The translations under genes and the position numbers were made by a program. Shown here one piece after another: positions 25,663 through 35,062 of a stretch of DNA of 55,969 bases. The DNA is from Peptostreptococcaceae bacterium (GTDB taxonomy: Bacteria > Bacillota > Clostridia > Peptostreptococcales > Filifactoraceae). The stretch's first letter is position 1. Each line of letters starts with the position of its first letter. The notes under the pieces are model-generated. The model was given only the letters and a program-made list of their open reading frames with translations. It ran no database searches and was not told the origin of the DNA. The stretch spans positions 1 through 55,969 of the forward strand of contig JAUNKR010000009.1 in NCBI GenBank assembly GCA_030532705.1. Direction: 5' to 3'.

Positions 25663-27171
25663 ATGCAAAATCATGAGAATGTGAAAAAGGGTTTTGTTTC
25701 ACTGGTGGGAGCAGGGCCGGGCGACAGAGGACTGTTGACGATCAAGGGGCAGGAACGCATCGAGGAGGCGGAGGTCGTAATCTACGACCGTCTGGTCAGC
25801 CCCGAGGTGATGAGCTTGGTACCGCAAAATGCCGAAAAGATCAATGTGGGGAAGAAGATGAGCCATCATCCCGTCCCACAGGAAGAGATCAATCGGATCA
25901 TTTTGGACAAGGCAAAGGAAGGTAAACGCGTGGTGCGACTCAAGGGCGGGGATAGCTTCTTGTTCGGTCGCGGCGCGGAAGAATTGGAACTTCTGATCGA
26001 AAATAATATCCCCTATGAAGTGGTTCCGGGGATCACGTCGGCGATCTCGGTACCGACTTATGCCGGGATCCCGGTAACGCATCGCAATTTGACATCGAGC
26101 CTTCATATCATCACCGGGCATGCGAAAGCCGGACAAAAAGTGGACATCAACTATAAGGCGCTCGTGGAGCACAAAGGGACCTTGGTATTTTTGATGGGAC
26201 TGACGGCGCTTTGTGAGCTGATGGACGGATTGATCGAAGCGGGGATGGATCCGAAGATGCCGGCGGCAACGATCGAAAAGGGCACGACCTCTTTTCAGCG
26301 CAAGGTCGTAGCGACTGTCGGTACGATCTATAAAAAGGTGCGTGAAGCGGACATCGAAAGCCCGGCGATCACGATCGTCGGCAAGGTGGCAGGGCTCAGT
26401 CAGGATATGGACTGGTTTACGACCAAACCTCTGATCGGCAAGACCATTCTCGTGACACGTCCGAAGGAAAAGGCGGGACAGCTTTCCGATAAATTGAGGG
26501 AGCAGGGCGCAAAAGTGGTCGAGTTCCCATGTATCGAGACCGTGATCCTTCCGGAGAACGAGGACTTCGTCGATGCGATGTTCGACATGAAAAACTATGC
26601 CTATGCGGTGTTCACCAGCCCGAACGGAGTCGAGAAATTTTTCCAAAAGCTCTATGATAACAAGCTCGACATCCGAACGCTGTATGGTGTAAAGGTCGCG
26701 GCAGTCGGACAGCAGACCAAAAAACTGCTCGAAAAAAGAGGACTGATCGTGGACTATATGCCGGATGTGTATGAATCGAGCCATCTGGCAGAAGGCTTGG
26801 TCAAGGATATTCTGCCGAATGAGCGTGTGATGCTGATCCGTGGACGCATGGCGACCGATATTTTGCCGGGTGTGCTTCGGGAGAATAATATCGCCTACCG
26901 TGAGGTCCAGGTGTATGATACGATCTACAAAAATCCGATGGAAGACTTTTTGGAGAAGGATATGGAGAATATCGACTATGCGGTATTCAGCTCGGCATCA
27001 ACGGTCGAGGGCTTTACCAAGGCACTCCCGATGGATTTTGCCAATGTACATGCGATCTGTATCGGGAATGTGACGGCAGAGAAGGCAAGAGAATATGGTA
27101 TGAAAATTGATGTGGCGGAAAAAGCGACGCTGGATTCGCTGATAGAAAAGGTAATAGAGGTAGCAAAATGA
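25663..27171 (+). CDS. cobA-hemD: Fusion: uroporphyrinogen-III C-methyltransferase + uroporphyrinogen-III synthase
   Basis: 502 residues from the ATG at 25663 (AAAGGATGTAATT upstream); the frame extends into hemC but that part is not used. Residues 8-250 are SUMT: SLVGAGPGDRGLLTIKG, VVRLKGGDSFLFGRGAEE, VVPGITSAISVPTYAGIPVTHR and EKGTTSFQRKVV. Residues about 260-500 are HemD: ILVTRPKEKAGQLSDKL, FTSPNGVEKFF, VAAVGQQTKKLL and FSSASTVEGF. The fusion is common in clostridia and converts hydroxymethylbilane to precorrin-2 in two steps. Overlaps hemB by four bases. Confidence 0.94.
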   Translation: MQNHENVKKGFVSLVGAGPGDRGLLTIKGQERIEEAEVVIYDRLVSPEVMSLVPQNAEKINVGKKMSHHPVPQEEINRIILDKAKEGKRVVRLKGGDSFLFGRGAEELELLIENNIPYEVVPGITSAISVPTYAGIPVTHRNLTSSLHIITGHAKAGQKVDINYKALVEHKGTLVFLMGLTALCELMDGLIEAGMDPKMPAATIEKGTTSFQRKVVATVGTIYKKVREADIESPAITIVGKVAGLSQDMDWFTTKPLIGKTILVTRPKEKAGQLSDKLREQGAKVVEFPCIETVILPENEDFVDAMFDMKNYAYAVFTSPNGVEKFFQKLYDNKLDIRTLYGVKVAAVGQQTKKLLEKRGLIVDYMPDVYESSHLAEGLVKDILPNERVMLIRGRMATDILPGVLRENNIAYREVQVYDTIYKNPMEDFLEKDMENIDYAVFSSASTVEGFTKALPMDFANVHAICIGNVTAEKAREYGMKIDVAEKATLDSLIEKVIEVAK

Positions 27172-28145
27172 TAAAAAGACCAAGAAGATTGCGTATGGAT
27201 GATTCGATTCGCCGTATGGTGCGTGAGACAAAGATCTCAAAGGATTCGCTGATCTATCCGTTCTTTGTGAAAGATGGAGAAAATATCAAGACGCCGATCG
27301 GCAGCATGGACGGACAGTTCCACTACAGCGTGGATCGAGTGCATGAATTTATCGAGGAATCGATGGAGAAGGGCGTCACTCGTTTTATGATCTTCGGTGT
27401 GCCGGATCATAAAGATCCTTGCGGTTCATCCGGACATGCGCATGACGGGATCGTGCAAAAAGGGATCTATGAGATCAAAAAGAGATTTCCGGAAGCATAT
27501 ATCATCGCGGATACCTGCATGTGTGAGTACACTTCGCATGGGCATTGCGGGATCCTTGACGGAGACTATGTTGATAACGATAAGACGATCGAAGTGCTTG
27601 CGAAGATCTCGCTTTCACAGGTGCAGGCGGGAGCGGACATGGTCGCACCGTCGGATATGATGGACGGACGAGTACGAGCGATCCGAGATTTGTTAGACAA
27701 AAATGGCTACCAAAATACAGCGATCATGAGCTATTCGGCAAAATATTGCTCCGCTTTCTACGGTCCTTTCCGAGATGCGGCAGGTTCAGCACCGAGCTTT
27801 GGAGATCGTAAGCAGTATCAGATGGATTATCACAACAGCGATGAGGCGATGCGGGAGATCACGCTGGATCTGGAAGAAGGGGCGGACATCGTGATGGTCA
27901 AGCCGGCGCTGTCCTACCTTGACATCATACGTCGAGCGAAGGATCGTTTTGATGTGCCGATCGCAGCATATTCCGTCAGCGGAGAGTATGCGATGATCAA
28001 AGCTTCCGCAAAAGCAGGCTTGATTGATGAATACAAAGTGATGTGCGAGTCTGCGACATCGATCTATCGCGCAGGTTCGGATATTTTGATCACCTATTTC
28101 GCCAAAGAGCTGGCAGAAGCGATCGCGAAGGGTGATATCGGATAG
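27168..28145 (+). CDS. hemB: Porphobilinogen synthase HemB (delta-aminolevulinate dehydratase)
   Basis: 325 residues, ATGA overlap with the fusion gene. KRPRRLRMDDSIRRMVRET and LIYPFFVKDG are the usual opening. DTCMCEYTSHGHCGILDG holds the three-cysteine zinc site, so this is a zinc-dependent type. SAKYCSAFYGPFRDAAGS and VMVKPALSYLDIIR carry the two active-site lysines. Condenses two aminolevulinate to porphobilinogen. hemA and hemL are not in the window. Confidence 0.96.
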   Translation: MIKRPRRLRMDDSIRRMVRETKISKDSLIYPFFVKDGENIKTPIGSMDGQFHYSVDRVHEFIEESMEKGVTRFMIFGVPDHKDPCGSSGHAHDGIVQKGIYEIKKRFPEAYIIADTCMCEYTSHGHCGILDGDYVDNDKTIEVLAKISLSQVQAGADMVAPSDMMDGRVRAIRDLLDKNGYQNTAIMSYSAKYCSAFYGPFRDAAGSAPSFGDRKQYQMDYHNSDEAMREITLDLEEGADIVMVKPALSYLDIIRRAKDRFDVPIAAYSVSGEYAMIKASAKAGLIDEYKVMCESATSIYRAGSDILITYFAKELAEAIAKGDIG

Positions 28146-28153
28146 GAGGTCCT

Positions 28154-29410
28154 ATGGCTAATAAAGTGACGATCGTCGGGGTCGGTCTCGGTCAGGAAAG
28201 ATTTTTGACTGCCGAGGCGCGCGATATTCTGACTTCAGCCGACAAGGTCTATACGACGGCACGCATCGGGATGGGTCTGGAAAATATTTTGAAGGAGATC
28301 ATCTCTTTCAAAGTGAGCGAGATCGTACCGATGATCAAGGAAAGTTCGGAAGATGTGGTCGTGATGGTTTCCGGAGATACCGGCTTTTACAGTTTGGCAA
28401 AGACGATCTCCCGGGGGCTTCGGGGCACCGACATCGAGATCGTGATCATCAACGGCATCAGCTCGATGCAATATTTCTTTGCTAAACTCGGGAGCGGATT
28501 TGAGGATGTGGTGCTCTCTTCGGCGCATGGACGATCGACAAATCTGGTCGCGCTTGCCACTTACAATAAGCGTGTCTTTGCGCTGACAGGCGGAGAAGCC
28601 AAGGTCAAAGACATTTGCCGGGAATTGCATGTTGCCGGCATGGATCATTTGAAGATCACGGTCGGTGAAGATCTGGGCAGCGACAGCGAAAAGATCTACT
28701 GCGGTTCTCCGGTCGACATAATGGAACGAGAGATCTCGGAGCTTGCCGTTATTTTGATCGAGAATGAAGCGGCGGCAGATCCGAATTCCTTTATCCGAGA
28801 TGAAGATCTTGAGCGTGGCAATGCGCCGATGACGAAGGAAGAGATCCGTCATGTGTCGCTTGCCAAGCTGAATATTCAGCCCGATGATATCGTATATGAT
28901 ATCGGTGCGGGGACCGGCTCGGTCACGCTTGAAATGGCAAAACGTGCCAATCGTTCATGGGTCTATGCGGTCGAGCAGAAGGAAGATGCTTACGAGCTTG
29001 TCAAGCTGAACCAAAAGCGACTCGGCATCTATAATATCCGCCTCAGCTTTGCCAAAGCGCCCGAAGGGATGCAGGACTGGGAGCCGGCAGACAAAGTATT
29101 TATCGGCGGTTCAGGCAAAAATATGGGCAAGATCATCGATGAGATCGTGGCGATCCACCGCAAAAAATATGAGCAGCTTGCGGATAAGAGCCGTTACTCA
29201 AAAAAGAGCATCCGTTTTGTGATCAATACCATCACGCTGGAATCGCTCACCGAAGCCAATCAGCTTTTGGAACAGGAACCTTTTGAAAATGTCGAATATG
29301 TCAGCATTTCCTCCGCGAGATCCAAAAAGATCGGCGGCTATAATATGATGATGGCAAATAATCCGATCTATATCATCTCGGCAGACTATATGCTCGACTT
29401 TGAAGGATAA
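28154..29410 (+). CDS. cbiET: Fusion: cobalt-precorrin-7 C5-methyltransferase CbiE + cobalt-precorrin-6B C15-methyltransferase/decarboxylase CbiT
   Basis: 418 residues, strong TAGGAGGTCCT before the ATG and 8 bases after hemB. Residues 1-200 are CbiE: VTIVGVGLGQERFLTAEARD, VSGDTGFYSLAKTI and the SSMQYFFAKLG and SSAHGR blocks. Residues about 215-400 are CbiT: MTKEEIRHVSLAKLNIQPDD, the SAM-binding VYDIGAGTGSVTLEMAK, and FIGGSGKNMGKI. CbiET/CobL fusions are well known. Adds methyl groups at C5 and C15 and decarboxylates the C12 side chain. Confidence 0.95.
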   Translation: MANKVTIVGVGLGQERFLTAEARDILTSADKVYTTARIGMGLENILKEIISFKVSEIVPMIKESSEDVVVMVSGDTGFYSLAKTISRGLRGTDIEIVIINGISSMQYFFAKLGSGFEDVVLSSAHGRSTNLVALATYNKRVFALTGGEAKVKDICRELHVAGMDHLKITVGEDLGSDSEKIYCGSPVDIMEREISELAVILIENEAAADPNSFIRDEDLERGNAPMTKEEIRHVSLAKLNIQPDDIVYDIGAGTGSVTLEMAKRANRSWVYAVEQKEDAYELVKLNQKRLGIYNIRLSFAKAPEGMQDWEPADKVFIGGSGKNMGKIIDEIVAIHRKKYEQLADKSRYSKKSIRFVINTITLESLTEANQLLEQEPFENVEYVSISSARSKKIGGYNMMMANNPIYIISADYMLDFEG

Positions 29411-29642
29411 AACAACGTTTCACGGAAGTGACCCGCATCCATCAGTTGGTTACTTAAAAACGAAAAAATGTGGAAAACTATGTGTATAACTTTTGGATAG
29501 AATTTTCATTAAAAAGACAAGCAAAACATAAGCGAAAAGTCAAGATGAAATCACAAAAAAATAAATTGTTTTTTTGACAGTTTTGTTTTCCTATAAATTG
29601 GTATAAGTATTGAAATAAAAGAATTTGAAGGGAGAGTGAAAA
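29411..29642. other. AT-rich spacer before cbiC
   Basis: TTGACA near 29575 is a good -35 but no matching -10 lies at 16-18 bases (TATAAA at 12, TATAAG at about 22). A separate weak promoter for cbiC is possible. No gene seen. Confidence 0.35.
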
Positions 29643-30293
29643 ATGAAGTTTGATATTGTGGCGCCGAATGAGATCGAGAAAAAAAGCTTTGAGATCATCA
29701 CTCAGATCATTCGTGACGAGCATCCGGATTTTGTAGTTGATCCGACACAAGAAGCGGTTTTGAAGAGAGTTATCCACACTTCAGCGGACTTTGAATATTT
29801 ATATAATCTTGCGTTTTCGAATGATGCGGTAGAGGCGGGACTTCGTGCACTGAAGAACGGAGCCGTCATCATCACCGATACCAATATGGCAAAATCGGGC
29901 GTGAGCAAACCGTCGCTCAAAAAACTCGGCGGCTCGGTAGAATGCTTTATCGCAGATGAAGATGTTGCAAAAGAGGCGAAGGAGCGAGGCATCACGAGGG
30001 CGATCGTGTCGATGGAAAAGGCATCCAAGATCGATAAGCCGCTGATCTTTGCGATCGGTAATGCGCCGACTGCACTGATCGCACTGGATGAGATGATCAA
30101 AGCAGGAAAGATCAAGCCGGAGCTGATCATCGGAGTACCGGTGGGCTTTGTCAATGTCGTAGAATCCAAGGAGCTTATTATGGGATCCGGCATTCCGTAC
30201 ATCGTTGCAAGAGGACGTAAGGGCGGAAGCAATGTTGCGGCTGCGATCTGTAATGCGTTGATGTATCAATTGATCGAGCGTGAAGGATTCTAG
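29643..30293 (+). CDS. cbiC: Cobalt-precorrin-8 methylmutase CbiC
   Basis: 216 residues; AAGGGAGAGTGAAAA before the ATG. APNEIEKKSFEIITQII, RVIHTSADFEY with the catalytic His, TDTNMAKSGVSK, AIGNAPTALIAL and GVPVGFVNVVESKELIM are diagnostic. Moves the methyl group from C11 to C12 to give cobyrinate. Separated from cbiET by 232 bases but followed by a terminator that closes the locus. Confidence 0.95.
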   Translation: MKFDIVAPNEIEKKSFEIITQIIRDEHPDFVVDPTQEAVLKRVIHTSADFEYLYNLAFSNDAVEAGLRALKNGAVIITDTNMAKSGVSKPSLKKLGGSVECFIADEDVAKEAKERGITRAIVSMEKASKIDKPLIFAIGNAPTALIALDEMIKAGKIKPELIIGVPVGFVNVVESKELIMGSGIPYIVARGRKGGSNVAAAICNALMYQLIEREGF

Positions 30294-30318
30294 CAAAAGA
30301 TCCAAAGAATAACGACGA

Positions 30319-30345
30319 AGCGGTTCTGAAAGGAGCCGCTTTTTT
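30319..30345 (+). terminator. Intrinsic terminator closing the cobalamin locus
   Basis: AGCGGTTC pairs with GAGCCGCT (8 pairs, one G-U) around a short loop, followed by six T. It lies 25 bases after cbiC. Confidence 0.9.
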
Positions 30346-30542
30346 GTACAGAAGGGTTGTTCAGAATGAAAGGATCTCTTTCAGCAACAGACTATGAGCT
30401 TTATCCGCCACATATCCCGGCTGTATCAAGGACTTATCCACGAGAGGAAGGATCTGGGAACGCCGGTAGGTCTTCTACTTTTTGGAAGGTCTTCCGCCCG
30501 CTTAGGAGGAGGGCGGATCCAAATTTTGTGTATCGGAAGTTT

Positions 30543-30571
30543 TTGAACTTTGATTTGCTATCTGATATAAT
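30543..30571 (+). promoter_or_regulatory. Sigma-A promoter
   Basis: TTGAAC (30543-30548), 17-base spacer, perfect TATAAT (30566-30571), 34 bases before the next gene. Confidence 0.75.
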
Positions 30572-30604
30572 GAAGCTATGGTAAAAAGGATCGATTAGAG
30601 AAGG

Positions 30605-31297
30605 ATGGAGGAAATGCTTTATCAGGAGATTTTTGACAAATATCTTTTTCGGAGCGAGAAGGCGCTGGAGTATGGTTTTGAGCATAGGGAAGAAGGATAT
30701 TGCCTGGAACGTGAGCTCGAGGATCCGAATTTTAGCATATCGATCCGGATCGATCGGGATCGGATGGAGCTACGGGTCTATGAGGCAGGGGAGGAATATT
30801 TGCCTTTTTTTGTTCGATCGGCGGAAGGCGGTTTTGTGACACAGATCCGTGAAGAAGTGGATCGACTGATCGAGGATATGGTGGCGCATTGTTTTGAGCC
30901 GACCCATCTGCGTGAAAAATTGCTCGACTATGTGCTTGAAAAGCATCGGAGCATACCGGACTATCCTTGGGACGATCTGTCCTATTGCACGATCCGAACG
31001 CCGAAGGCAAAGAAATGGTATGGCATCTTTATGCATATAAAATATCGTGCACTTGGGATCGACAGGGATGGCAAGGTCGATGTGCTGAATGTAAAGGCAG
31101 ATCCGAAGCGGATCCCGGAGCGGATCGACCGGAAGCATTATTTTCCTGCTTATCATATGAACAAAAAACATTGGCTGTCGATCGTACTGGACAGCAGTAC
31201 GGACATTCTGGAAGTCCAAGAGCTGCTGGATCAGAGCTATCGGCTTGTGGAAGGCGATGCTTTGGAGGCTTTTATGGAAAGGGAGGCAAGATCATGA
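30605..31297 (+). CDS. MmcQ/YjbR-like protein
   Basis: 230 residues. Start is uncertain between 30605 and 30614, since GAAGG touches the first ATG and GGAGG is very close to the second. The C-terminal half contains DDLSYCTIRTPKAKKWYGIFMHI, LNVKADPKRIPERI, YFPAYHMNKKHWLSIVLDSS, the double-stranded-beta/helix 'CyaY-like' fold blocks of the MmcQ/YjbR family (DUF419). The N-terminal 100 residues are an extra charged domain. Family function is unclear (annotated as DNA-binding). Overlaps the next gene by four bases, so cotranslated with it. Confidence 0.8.
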   Translation: MEEMLYQEIFDKYLFRSEKALEYGFEHREEGYCLERELEDPNFSISIRIDRDRMELRVYEAGEEYLPFFVRSAEGGFVTQIREEVDRLIEDMVAHCFEPTHLREKLLDYVLEKHRSIPDYPWDDLSYCTIRTPKAKKWYGIFMHIKYRALGIDRDGKVDVLNVKADPKRIPERIDRKHYFPAYHMNKKHWLSIVLDSSTDILEVQELLDQSYRLVEGDALEAFMEREARS

Positions 31298-31626
31298 AAC
31301 AGGTCAAATTGGAGATCTTTACACCCGAAAGCTGTTTGGAAACTTTATTGTCAAAGCTTTCCGAAATGGGTGCTTGTCGGGTGGGGCGTTATTCTTATGT
31401 GTCATCCTATGCTAAGATCATCGGCACCTGGATGCCGGAGGAAGGGAGCGATCCGTACGAAGGGAAGATCGGAGAGATCTCCCGAGCCGAGGAATATAAA
31501 TTGGAGGTTCGATGTCCTTACGATCGGGTGCAGGAGGCGATCGACATCGTGCGAAGTCATCATCCTTATGAGGAACCGGTGATCCATATCATTCCGCTAT
31601 TGAACCACGAATTTGTGGAGGGATAA
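31294..31626 (+). CDS. NIF3/YqfO C-terminal-domain-like (CutA-like fold) protein
   Basis: 110 residues; GGGAGGCAAGATC before the ATG, which overlaps the previous stop. VKLEIFTPESCLETLLSKLSEMGA, RVGRYSYVSSYAKIIGTWMPEEGSDPY trimmed to its key parts (GACRVGRYSYVS and GTWMPEEGSDPY), and the C-terminal SHHPYEEPVIHIIPL match the standalone version of the domain inserted in NIF3/YqfO proteins. Ferredoxin-like, PII/CutA-type fold expected. Function unknown. Pairing with a YjbR-like gene is notable only as a conserved-looking operon. Confidence 0.75.
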   Translation: MKQVKLEIFTPESCLETLLSKLSEMGACRVGRYSYVSSYAKIIGTWMPEEGSDPYEGKIGEISRAEEYKLEVRCPYDRVQEAIDIVRSHHPYEEPVIHIIPLLNHEFVEG

Positions 31627-31744
31627 AATGATCTTTAGAGATCTTGAAATAAAATTTAGATAAAAGAACAAAAGCTGAGATCGGCTCTCTTTGAGAGTGA
31701 GATCAAGTTATGATCGGAAGGATGAAGTGAACGGGAGGTAGTGG

Positions 31745-33166
31745 ATGAAATTAAAAACATCGGAATTTTTGTTAGGCAAGAAAGCGGAGCTGAAAAAGAT
31801 CATTGATATTTTGGCGAAGGAATTTTCGTATGTATCGATCTTAGGGACGGATGTTTCGGGCAAAAATTATTCAGTGCAAACGAGCGGGATACAGCTCAAG
31901 CCGTCGCCGGATTCGGAGCGCGGTTTTGTGGTGCGTGTTTTTCAAGACAGCGGTTTTAGCGAGTATTCATTCAATCACTTGGATGTTGAAGCCGTATGCA
32001 ATAGGGTTCGGGAGATCGCAAGAGAGGATCGGGAGGCTTTTCTGAAACATCATCAGGCAGTCGAGTATCCGAAGGCGCCGAAGGATGAAAAGGCGGAGAT
32101 CTTTCATGTCGGAGAGGTGCAAATCCCGTTTGAGGAGCAAAGTCCGAAGCTCATTATCGACAAGATGAGCCAGATCCATGACAGTGTCAAGGCAAAATAT
32201 CCGCAGGTGGTCCAGCTCATACTGAGGCTTTCCGTCACACAGGTCAACAAGATCTTCCTATCGACAAACAAGGATCTTTATCAGAGTTATGGTTACGCCA
32301 TCGCACTTGGCTATGCGATCGCATCGGACGATAAGAACACACAGGAAGATCATATCAGCAGATCGGGGCTTTGCGGTCTGGAGATGGCGGATGTGCTGGA
32401 ACAATTAGCGGAGCAGTCGGCATCTCGTGCGGTGGAACTTCTAAGCGCGGAGAAGGTGGTGCCGGGCGAATATGATATCATCTGTGATCCGGACTTTACC
32501 GGACTGATCGCTCATGAGGCATTTGGACATGGTGCGGAGATGGATATGTATGTAAAAGATCGTGCGAAGGGGCAGGAATATATGAATGTGCGCGTGGCAT
32601 CCGATAAGGTGATCATGCATGATGGCGCGACGGCATGTGATGAAGTATCGAGCTATCTTTTTGATGATGAGGGGAATTTGGGTCAAGATACCGTCATTAT
32701 CCAAAAAGGGATCCTCCGGCATGGGATGTGTGACGAACTATCCGCTCTTTTGCTTGGGATCGAACCGACAGGCAACGGAAAACGGGAGAGTTACAAGCGC
32801 AAATCATACACGAGGATGACCAACACATTTTTTGAGGAGGGAACGGATCTTTTGGACGAGATGATCGCTTCGATCGAGTTCGGATACCTTCTCGAAGGTT
32901 TTTCGTCCGGGATGGAGGATCCGAAAAACTGGGGGATCCAATGTGTCGCATCAAAAGGAAGAGAGATCGTGGATGGCAAGCTGACAGGCAATATCGTCAG
33001 TCCCGTCTATCTGACCGGCTATGTGCCGGAGCTGCTCGAGTCGATCTCGATGGTCTCGCCGGGCTTGGTGCTTTCCGGCTCAGGCTATTGCGGCAAAGGG
33101 TGGAAAGAATGGGTCAAAACCTCCACAGGAGGCTCTTATATCAAAGCGAGGGGGAGATTGAGCTAA
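31745..33166 (+). CDS. tldD: TldD-family metalloprotease
   Basis: 473 residues with GGGAGGTAGTGG before the ATG. IAHEAFGHGAEMD contains the HExxxH zinc site typical of TldD. The flanking YDIICDPDFTGL, GATACDEVSSYLFDDEG and YKRKSYTRMTNTFFEEG, and SPGLVLSGSGYCGKGWKEWVKTS near the C-terminus, support it. TldD and TldE form a heterodimer that degrades unfolded peptides and matures ribosomal peptides. The next gene starts in the last base of this one's stop. No precursor peptide gene recognised nearby. Confidence 0.9.
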   Translation: MKLKTSEFLLGKKAELKKIIDILAKEFSYVSILGTDVSGKNYSVQTSGIQLKPSPDSERGFVVRVFQDSGFSEYSFNHLDVEAVCNRVREIAREDREAFLKHHQAVEYPKAPKDEKAEIFHVGEVQIPFEEQSPKLIIDKMSQIHDSVKAKYPQVVQLILRLSVTQVNKIFLSTNKDLYQSYGYAIALGYAIASDDKNTQEDHISRSGLCGLEMADVLEQLAEQSASRAVELLSAEKVVPGEYDIICDPDFTGLIAHEAFGHGAEMDMYVKDRAKGQEYMNVRVASDKVIMHDGATACDEVSSYLFDDEGNLGQDTVIIQKGILRHGMCDELSALLLGIEPTGNGKRESYKRKSYTRMTNTFFEEGTDLLDEMIASIEFGYLLEGFSSGMEDPKNWGIQCVASKGREIVDGKLTGNIVSPVYLTGYVPELLESISMVSPGLVLSGSGYCGKGWKEWVKTSTGGSYIKARGRLS

Positions 33167-34458
33167 TGATAGATCAGATCAAAAAATTGTTGGATCGTCA
33201 AGACATTTCGGCATGGACGATCACGGAGAAAAGCTATTCTTCGACAGAATTATTCTTTATAAAAGATCGTTTGGATATGAATCGCTGTGCGGATGTGCAG
33301 GAATATCAGGTCCGAGTTTTTGTGGATTTTTTGGAGAATGGGGAAAAGTATAAAGGGGATGCATCCTTTTTGCTTGGGATCTCCGATTCGGTGGAAGAGA
33401 TCCGCCAAAAGATCGAGGATGCGATCTTTAGCGCAGGCTTTGTCAAAAACAAATGGTATGACCTGCCGAGCAATGAGGATCCAGATGTGATGAAGATCCG
33501 AGCTTTTGAGAACAAGAAAGATCTCAAAGAGTGTTATGACGAGATCCATCGGACGATCTACAAAGAATATCCCTACGCTTCAAGGGTCAATTCCTGTGAG
33601 ATCTTTGCGATCGAAGGGCATCGTCATGTGTTGACATCCAAAGGGACAGATGTGCGATATCCTTATGGCGAATTTACCTTCGAGATCGTAACGGATTCCA
33701 ATGAGGGCATAGAGCCGGTCGAGATTTTCAACGGATACTATCTGACTCATATCGATGTGAAAGAGATCGAAAAGATCGTCGATAAACAGTTGATGGAGAC
33801 GGATGGAAGAAGCCGTGCAGTGCGCAATCCTAAGCTGGAAGACCAAAGGGTCATCATCAGCGGAGATGCAGTGGACGATTTTTTCTTCTTCTATGTGGAT
33901 CAGGCGAGTGACAGCCGGATCTATCAGGGGGCGAGTCGGGCGAAGCTACATGAGAACTTTTTATCGCCGGATGCGGAGGAAAAGCTGACTATCCGAATAG
34001 ATCCGGCTTTGGAAAATTCGATCTACGCCAAGCCGGTGGATGATGAGGGCAAGATATTGTCCGCCTATACGATGTATGAAGCGGGCAAGCTTCAAAATTT
34101 GAGAACCTCCGCTCGATACAGTCATTATATGGGGATCGAACATATTGGAAGCTGTAGCACTTTTGAGATGGATGGCGGGAAAAATCCATTGGGATCTTAT
34201 CTGCAAGGGGAATATATCGAGATCCTTGCATTCTCATCCTTTTTGATGGATCCGACGACGGGCGATTTTGGCGGAGAATTCCGTCTGGCAAAATGGGTGA
34301 AAGATGGTGAAGTGCGATTTATAACGGGCGGCGCGATCTCGGAGAATATCTTTAAGATCCAGGATAAGATGCGTTTTTCAAAAGAGCTCGAAGCACGAAA
34401 ATACTCGATCACACCGAAGGCGATCATCTTGGATCATATCACCGTATCGGGCGAATAG
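33166..34458 (+). CDS. TldE/PmbA-family partner protein
   Basis: 430 residues from the ATG at 33166, which overlaps the tldD stop (TAATG); the open frame runs upstream inside tldD but that part is a shadow. It lacks the HExxxH site, as expected for the TldE partner. Conserved-looking parts include DYRVR-like QEYQVRVFVDFLENG, LQNLRTSARYSHYMGIEHIG and the C-terminal DPTTGDFGGEFRLAKWVKDGE with ITGGAISENIF. Forms the heterodimer with TldD; tight coupling of the genes supports this. Confidence 0.85.
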   Translation: MIDQIKKLLDRQDISAWTITEKSYSSTELFFIKDRLDMNRCADVQEYQVRVFVDFLENGEKYKGDASFLLGISDSVEEIRQKIEDAIFSAGFVKNKWYDLPSNEDPDVMKIRAFENKKDLKECYDEIHRTIYKEYPYASRVNSCEIFAIEGHRHVLTSKGTDVRYPYGEFTFEIVTDSNEGIEPVEIFNGYYLTHIDVKEIEKIVDKQLMETDGRSRAVRNPKLEDQRVIISGDAVDDFFFFYVDQASDSRIYQGASRAKLHENFLSPDAEEKLTIRIDPALENSIYAKPVDDEGKILSAYTMYEAGKLQNLRTSARYSHYMGIEHIGSCSTFEMDGGKNPLGSYLQGEYIEILAFSSFLMDPTTGDFGGEFRLAKWVKDGEVRFITGGAISENIFKIQDKMRFSKELEARKYSITPKAIILDHITVSGE

Positions 34459-34564
34459 ATCGGGTCATTGAAATGTATTTTGAATAAATGGAATTTTGGG
34501 TATGAGATTCAAAAATAGAAGAATGGATCGTTAAAGAACATTCGAGATCAAAGAAGGGATGATT

Positions 34565-34981
34565 ATGGATTATAAAAAATTAGCGGATCATTTTATGGCG
34601 AATAATGCCTTTGCTAGACATATCGGCATCGTGGTGACCGATGTGGGTCTTGGCTATGCCAAAGGAGAGCTGGAGATCCAAGAGGAATACACCAATTTCA
34701 GCAAAGGATTGCATGGGGCAGTGTACTATGCTTTGGCGGATACTCTGGCAGGGATCGCATCAAAGACCTATGGCAAGTCCTCGGTGACGCTGGAGGGAAA
34801 GATGAATTTTATCCGTGCGGCAAAAGAGGGCAAGATCCATGCGGTCGTTGAGCAGGTCAATCAAGGGAAAGCGACAGGGGTCTACGAAGGCAAGGTCTAT
34901 GACCAAGACGACAAACTCGTTGCCTTTGCGACCTATACTTTCTATATGCTCGACAAAGAGATCGTGCTGGATCAGCCTTAA
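34565..34981 (+). CDS. PaaI-family hotdog thioesterase
   Basis: 138 residues from the ATG at 34565 (GAAGGG six bases upstream; the ATG at 34559 touches it). FARHIGIVVTDVGLGYAKGELEI, YTNFSKGLHGAVYYALADTLAGIAS and VTLEGKMNFIRAAKEGKIHA are typical hotdog blocks, with GLHGAVYYALAD containing the usual active-site Gly-His region. Hydrolyses acyl-CoA thioesters, often of phenylacetate-type acids, but the substrate is open. The last 58 bases are duplicated at 37167-37224. Confidence 0.85.
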   Translation: MDYKKLADHFMANNAFARHIGIVVTDVGLGYAKGELEIQEEYTNFSKGLHGAVYYALADTLAGIASKTYGKSSVTLEGKMNFIRAAKEGKIHAVVEQVNQGKATGVYEGKVYDQDDKLVAFATYTFYMLDKEIVLDQP

Positions 34982-34999
34982 AAAAGCAGAAGGGACAAG

Positions 35000-35062
35000 A
35001 AAAAGACCAAAACGATGTGTCGGATCGCGCAAGCGTTCAATACATAGGTTTGGTCTTTTTTA
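35000..35062 (+). terminator. Intrinsic terminator after the thioesterase gene
   Basis: AAAAAGACCAAA pairs with TTTGGTCTTTTT across a loop of about 35 bases, ending in a T run. Confidence 0.75.

Noticed and set aside
25699-26784. 361-codon open frame on the minus strand
   Set aside because: It mirrors the cobA-hemD coding sequence, whose motifs are unmistakable, and has no ribosome-binding site or family features. The same holds for other long antisense frames, such as 7728-8405 opposite the nucleotidase and 23905-24654 opposite cbiJ.
29461-29780. DnaA-box-like TTATCCACA and GTGTATAAC near cbiC as an origin
   Set aside because: Too few boxes, one lies inside cbiC, and no dnaA/dnaN context; chance occurrence is likely.
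32941-33165. Longer N-terminus for the TldE-type gene
   Set aside because: The extra part lies inside tldD, is rich in Arg like a shadow frame, and a coupled ATG at 33166 overlaps the tldD stop.
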